From NCBI RefSeq assembly GCF_002080455.1, contig NZ_CP020555.1, positions 496,001 to 560,000 on the forward strand: a DNA stretch of 64,000 nucleotides, given 5' to 3'. The notes beneath the pieces were generated by a model. It worked only from the letters and a program-made list of their open reading frames with translations, did not search any database and was not told the origin of the DNA. Made by a program: the position numbers and the translations under genes. Below, one piece after another: positions 60,880 through 64,000 of this stretch (its first letter is position 1; each line of letters starts with the position of its first letter). The stretch comes from Streptomyces sp. Sge12. Its GTDB lineage: Bacteria > Actinomycetota > Actinomycetes > Streptomycetales > Streptomycetaceae.

Positions 60880-61908
60880 TCACCCGAGGAAGGCCGGGGC
60901 GAGGGCCGAGTCCATGAGCCGGGCGGGTGCGCCGCTCCCGTCGGCCGGCAGGGCGTACAGGTCGGCGCCGAAGTCCCCCGGCAGGGCGTAGACGACGGTC
61001 CGTTCGTCGATCCACACCACCTGGTCGTCCACGCTCCGCTCCTCACCCAGCGGGGTCTCGGCGCCGGAGGCCAGGTCCAGCGCGTACAGCCGCCAGGGCG
61101 CCTCGGCCGGCAGGCCCGGCACCCGCTTCTTGAAGACCAGCCGGGTCCCGTCGGGCGACAGCGACGGGCACTCGACGTTCTCGCGCAGGGTGGTCACGCT
61201 GCGTTCGGCCAGGTCGCCGCGGACCAGGTGGGTGCGGCCGCCGGTGGCGAGCGTCGCGTAGAAGGTCCGCTCATCGGCCGTGAAGGTGACCCCCCAGAAG
61301 TTGACGTCGGCGGCGCGGTACGGCCTGCCGTCCTTGAGGATCGTGAACTCCTCCAGCGAGGCCTCCAGACGGCCCGTGCGCAGGTCGAGCACCGAGGTCC
61401 GCGTGGAGAAGTCCGTACCCGCGTACGAGTCCCCGCCGACGAAGACGGTCCAGGCGGCCAGGTGCCCGCCGGGCGAGACCCGCGCCCGGGTGGGGACCCC
61501 GCCCAGTGGGTGTGCGGAGATCTCTTTCAGCCGTGCGTCGAGGACGAGCGCCCGATAGCCCTCCTGGACGCCGTTCCGGTCCGCCTGGAGGCAGATCCCG
61601 GTGCCCCCGGCCGCGTGGAAGCGCAGGCAGCTCACCCCGGACGCGGTACGGGTCCCCCCGGGCGCGCCGGCCGCGACGGTGGCGAGCTCGTCCCGGTGCG
61701 GCCCCCACGCCATGTTGCGGAACACGATTCGCCGGCCGCCGTCGCCCGGTGCCAGCGAGACCGCACCCGGAGCGATCTGCGGGCCGCCGGCCCGGGCGTG
61801 GTCCTTCTCGTCTGCGCGCGAGGAGGCCCGTACGACGGCCAGTACGCAGACCGCCGCGAGCAGGGCCACGGCGGTGGCCAGGATCAGGATCCGGCGCTGG
61901 AGCGTCAT
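60880..61908 (-). CDS. TolB-like beta-propeller protein with N-terminal membrane anchor
   Basis: A 342-residue exported or anchored protein. One hydrophobic helix (RILILATAVALLAAVCVLAV) near the N-terminus is followed by a WD40/TolB-like propeller: blades include SPGGHLAAWTVFVGGDSYAG, FWGVTFTADERTFYATLATG, NVECPSLSPDGTRLVFKKRV and YALDLASGAETPLGEER. The SPDGTRLVF phrase is the classic TolB/PD40 repeat. No enzyme domain is present, so it likely binds a ligand or partner at the cell surface. ATG 61908. The gene is alone on the minus strand. Confidence 0.87.
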   Translation of the reverse strand: MTLQRRILILATAVALLAAVCVLAVVRASSRADEKDHARAGGPQIAPGAVSLAPGDGGRRIVFRNMAWGPHRDELATVAAGAPGGTRTASGVSCLRFHAAGGTGICLQADRNGVQEGYRALVLDARLKEISAHPLGGVPTRARVSPGGHLAAWTVFVGGDSYAGTDFSTRTSVLDLRTGRLEASLEEFTILKDGRPYRAADVNFWGVTFTADERTFYATLATGGRTHLVRGDLAERSVTTLRENVECPSLSPDGTRLVFKKRVPGLPAEAPWRLYALDLASGAETPLGEERSVDDQVVWIDERTVVYALPGDFGADLYALPADGSGAPARLMDSALAPAFLG

Positions 61909-62174
61909 GGGAGGACTCCGGGGCGGGGTGGGATTCCGGGGGCGGCGCGGGAGCACCATACCCAGCGGGATCCACAAGGGCCAGGCATGGACGGGGGCGG
62001 GACCGTGAACTCCACCGACCCTGCGGGCGCCGGGCAATGGCCTCCCCCAGGGCACCCCAAGAGAAGGAAAAGTGCGGAACCCTGACATGCTTTCGTTCAT
62101 CCTTCGAACGGAAGGACCCAGCAGTCAGACCACCCCGCCCCTCTGGGGCAGCACCAGCCGGAGAGCCACCGCAC

Positions 62175-63458
62175 ATGTCGTACGCACCCGACGGGCAGCA
62201 GTACCAGCCGTACCGGCCGGAAGGACAGATACCGCAGCCGCCCCACGGCGACCCGTACGCCCAGCCGTACGGACAGCAGCCGCACCGGCAGCCCCAGGGG
62301 CAGCAGGACCGGTACGGGCAGCAGGCGCAGTACGCACCGCAGGACCCGTACGAACAGACGGCGCGGTACGGACCGCAGGACCTCTACCCCGAGGAGCCGC
62401 CGCGCCGCCGCAAGGGACGCCGCTGGCTCATAGCCGGCGCCGCCGTCCTCGCGCTCGCCGGCACGGCCGCGCTCGTGCTGAACCACTACGAGATACCCCC
62501 CTTCACGGACAAGGGCTCCGCGGTGTCGTTCGGGCAGGGGCCTGCGGGAGGCGGCAAGAAGGACGACGCTCCGCCGCCGGCCAACTCCAAGATGCTCATG
62601 CCGACCGGGCCGGCCGCCGAGTTCAAGAACTCGATGACGCTCCCCGACGGCACGCACGTGGCCGTCACCACGCTCGACGGCAAGAAGTCCGGCTTCAAGG
62701 GCAAGGTCTGGGTCTGGGCCCCCAAGGAGTACAACGACCCGAAGTTCGCCAAGAGCGGCTTCCCGGTCATGATCGCCCTGCCGGGCGGTGCCGGTTACCC
62801 CAGCAACTACTGGATGGGCACCGACCTCGGCCTCCAGACCAGCATCAGCAAGTGGTACACCGAGGGCAAGAGCAAGCCCTTCATCCTGGCCATGCCGGTC
62901 CTCAACCCGGCGCCGGACGACAAGGGCATCTACTGGGACGGCTCCGACATCCCCGGCCAGCCCAAGATGGGCACCTGGCTGACCGAGGACGTGCCGGACC
63001 TGGTGAAGGCGAACTTCCGGACCGTCAAGTCCCGTGACGGCTGGGCCTTCATGGGCTCCTCCACCGGCGGGTTCGCGGGCCTGAAGGCCGTGCTGAAGCA
63101 CCCGGACAAGTTCAAGGCCGTGATCGCCTCCGGTCCGGACATCGTCCCGGACTCCTCCCTGTGGAAGGGCCACGAGAAGGAGAAGGCGGAGAACAACCCG
63201 GAGCTGCTGGCCAAGCAGCTCATCGACACCAAGGGGCCGGACGTGTACCTGGCCTTCCAGGTCGGTGACAGCGAGAACAACAAGAAGACCCTGCCGGACG
63301 TGCAGAAGTTCATCGCGACCTACGGCAACAAGGGTCCGGTCCACACCGAGTTGAGGGTCATCAAGGGCGGCCAGCACAACGCCAAGACCTACGTCCCGAA
63401 CATGGGCGAGGGGCCGATCCAGTACATCAGCAAGGTCATGGAAGGACCGGTCGAGTAA
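62175..63458 (+). CDS. Membrane-anchored Ag85/esterase-D-like alpha/beta hydrolase
   Basis: A 427-residue hydrolase. The N-terminal 75 residues are Gln/Pro/Tyr-rich and cytoplasmic (SYAPDGQQYQPYRPEGQIPQ). A membrane helix (RWLIAGAAVLALAGTAALVL) follows, then an extracytoplasmic esterase domain of the mycolyltransferase/Ag85 type. It has FPVMIALPGGAGYPSNYWMG, nucleophile Ser in WAFMGSSTGGFAGLKAVL, an acid in the DVYLAFQVGDSENN region and His in VIKGGQHNAKTYV. Many Lys residues distinguish it from neighbours. Substrate unknown, probably an acyl or carbohydrate ester at the cell surface. ATG 62175. Confidence 0.9.
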   Translation: MSYAPDGQQYQPYRPEGQIPQPPHGDPYAQPYGQQPHRQPQGQQDRYGQQAQYAPQDPYEQTARYGPQDLYPEEPPRRRKGRRWLIAGAAVLALAGTAALVLNHYEIPPFTDKGSAVSFGQGPAGGGKKDDAPPPANSKMLMPTGPAAEFKNSMTLPDGTHVAVTTLDGKKSGFKGKVWVWAPKEYNDPKFAKSGFPVMIALPGGAGYPSNYWMGTDLGLQTSISKWYTEGKSKPFILAMPVLNPAPDDKGIYWDGSDIPGQPKMGTWLTEDVPDLVKANFRTVKSRDGWAFMGSSTGGFAGLKAVLKHPDKFKAVIASGPDIVPDSSLWKGHEKEKAENNPELLAKQLIDTKGPDVYLAFQVGDSENNKKTLPDVQKFIATYGNKGPVHTELRVIKGGQHNAKTYVPNMGEGPIQYISKVMEGPVE

Positions 63459-64000
63459 TCACCGGCGCCTGCTCCGGATCGAGCGACGGCCCGCCGAACA
63501 TCTTCGGCGGGCCGTCGCCGTTCCAGGCCGCCCACCCCGGATCACCCTCCACCGCGAACCGCACCCAGGCCGCGTGCATCTCGTCGGCCAGCGCCTGCGG
63601 GGGCTGCGCCCCGGCCAGCCAGGCGGCCTCCGGTGCCGCGAGGGTGTCGAACACGAAGCCCAGCTCCAGGGCGTGGCAGGCGCCGAGCCCCGGCAGGCCG
63701 GAGGGCCAGCCGAACTCGTACAGGAAGCTCGGCGCCGCCCGCCGTGCCCCGGCGAGCCTGCGCAGCGGGTCGCGCAGCAGCCGGTCGGTGAGCAGCTGCC
63801 CGGCCAGCTCGGCGGGGGTCGCGGCGGGCAGGGCGGTGCGCAGCGCCCGTACGGCCGCCCGGTCCTTGCCCGCGTGGGCCCGGGCCAGCGCCACCGAGAG
63901 AGGGCCCAGCCGGTCCAGCAGGCGCATCCCGCCGGTGGGGGCGAGCCACAGCCGGTACTCGTCGCTCGTCCAGCCCAGGAGCAGTGGCACCCCGGTGGAG
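63436..64000 (-). CDS. Carboxylesterase/lipase (type B), C-terminal part, cut by window edge
   Basis: The C-terminal ~188 residues of a carboxylesterase type B (para-nitrobenzyl esterase-like). The block VPLLLGWTSDEYRLWL carries the catalytic-acid neighbourhood, and GLGACHALELGFVFDTL carries the catalytic His (GACHALEL). The end is the usual MHAAWVRFAVEGDPGWAAWN. The N-terminal two-thirds with the nucleophile lie beyond the right edge. Its 3' end overlaps the convergent hydrolase gene by 23 bases. Confidence 0.88.
   Translation of the reverse strand, partial: STGVPLLLGWTSDEYRLWLAPTGGMRLLDRLGPLSVALARAHAGKDRAAVRALRTALPAATPAELAGQLLTDRLLRDPLRRLAGARRAAPSFLYEFGWPSGLPGLGACHALELGFVFDTLAAPEAAWLAGAQPPQALADEMHAAWVRFAVEGDPGWAAWNGDGPPKMFGGPSLDPEQAPVITRPVLP

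Overview
The window is chromosomal DNA from a streptomycete (genus Streptomyces or a very close relative). The base composition is extremely GC-rich with G/C at nearly every third codon position. GTG and TTG starts are common, and the gene set is typically streptomycete: a melC1-melC2 tyrosinase pair, a secreted cholesterol oxidase, a GH18 chitinase behind a DasR-type site, several Tat-exported proteins, DUF6126 and DUF5959 proteins, a TioE-type regulator, and a cobalamin riboswitch. There is no rRNA, CRISPR array, phage or insertion sequence. It looks like an accessory stretch with about fifty intact genes and five decayed ones.

Layout. 1-3.3 kb: an unrecognised gene cut by the left edge, a cytochrome P450, and a beta-lactamase-fold protein lacking its catalytic residues. 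3.5-11.2 kb: a large secreted subtilase, a divergent DHA2 drug-type exporter with a small DUF6629 membrane protein, and cholesterol oxidase. 11.2-15 kb: a coupled CMD/dehydrogenase pair, an XRE-cupin regulator with DUF6126 behind two evenly spaced operators, and CorA. 15-20.6 kb: an inverted-repeat-bounded element, ATP-dependent DNA ligase LigB, and a hydrolase-ABC ATPase fusion coupled to its permease. 20.6-28.5 kb: aldo/keto reductase, a secreted Pro/Thr-rich protein, then a galactose operon on the minus strand (isomerase, GH35 beta-galactosidase, galT, galK) with a decayed gene at its head. 28.5-35.5 kb: a Tat lipoprotein, a VOC protein, a frameshifted repeat protein, a three-gene ABC importer behind a cobalamin riboswitch, and tRNA-Trp.

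35.5-41.4 kb: small DUF genes, chitinase with a DasR-type promoter, a serpin remnant, and a KDPG aldolase/sugar-acid kinase pair divergent from an IclR regulator; that intergenic region has both an IclR-like palindrome and a DasR-like site. 41.4-48 kb: a membrane-tethered ECF sigma factor fused to an extracellular CAP domain, a frameshifted methyltransferase, glutamate decarboxylase, two poorly characterised proteins and a beta-propeller fragment. 48-55.4 kb: TioE-type regulator divergent from an erythromycin-esterase-like gene, melC1-melC2, and a CitAB/DcuSR-type two-component pair divergent from dicarboxylate transporter dctA. 55.5-64 kb: a second subtilase with a P-domain, a Tat-exported hydrolase, a FhuF-like iron-sulfur protein, GNAT, a TolB-like propeller, an Ag85-like esterase and a right-edge-truncated carboxylesterase.

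Theme: secreted degradation (two proteases, chitinase, beta-galactosidase, sterol oxidase, esterases) combined with uptake or catabolism of the products (gal genes, KDPG pathway, DctA, B12-type importer). The regulation that can be read directly includes one riboswitch with a possible anti-Shine-Dalgarno, two DasR-like sites, paired XRE operators and several divergent regulator/target pairs. The most unusual proteins are the sigma-CAP fusion and the hydrolase-ABC fusion. All calls come from reading the sequence; no database search was run.
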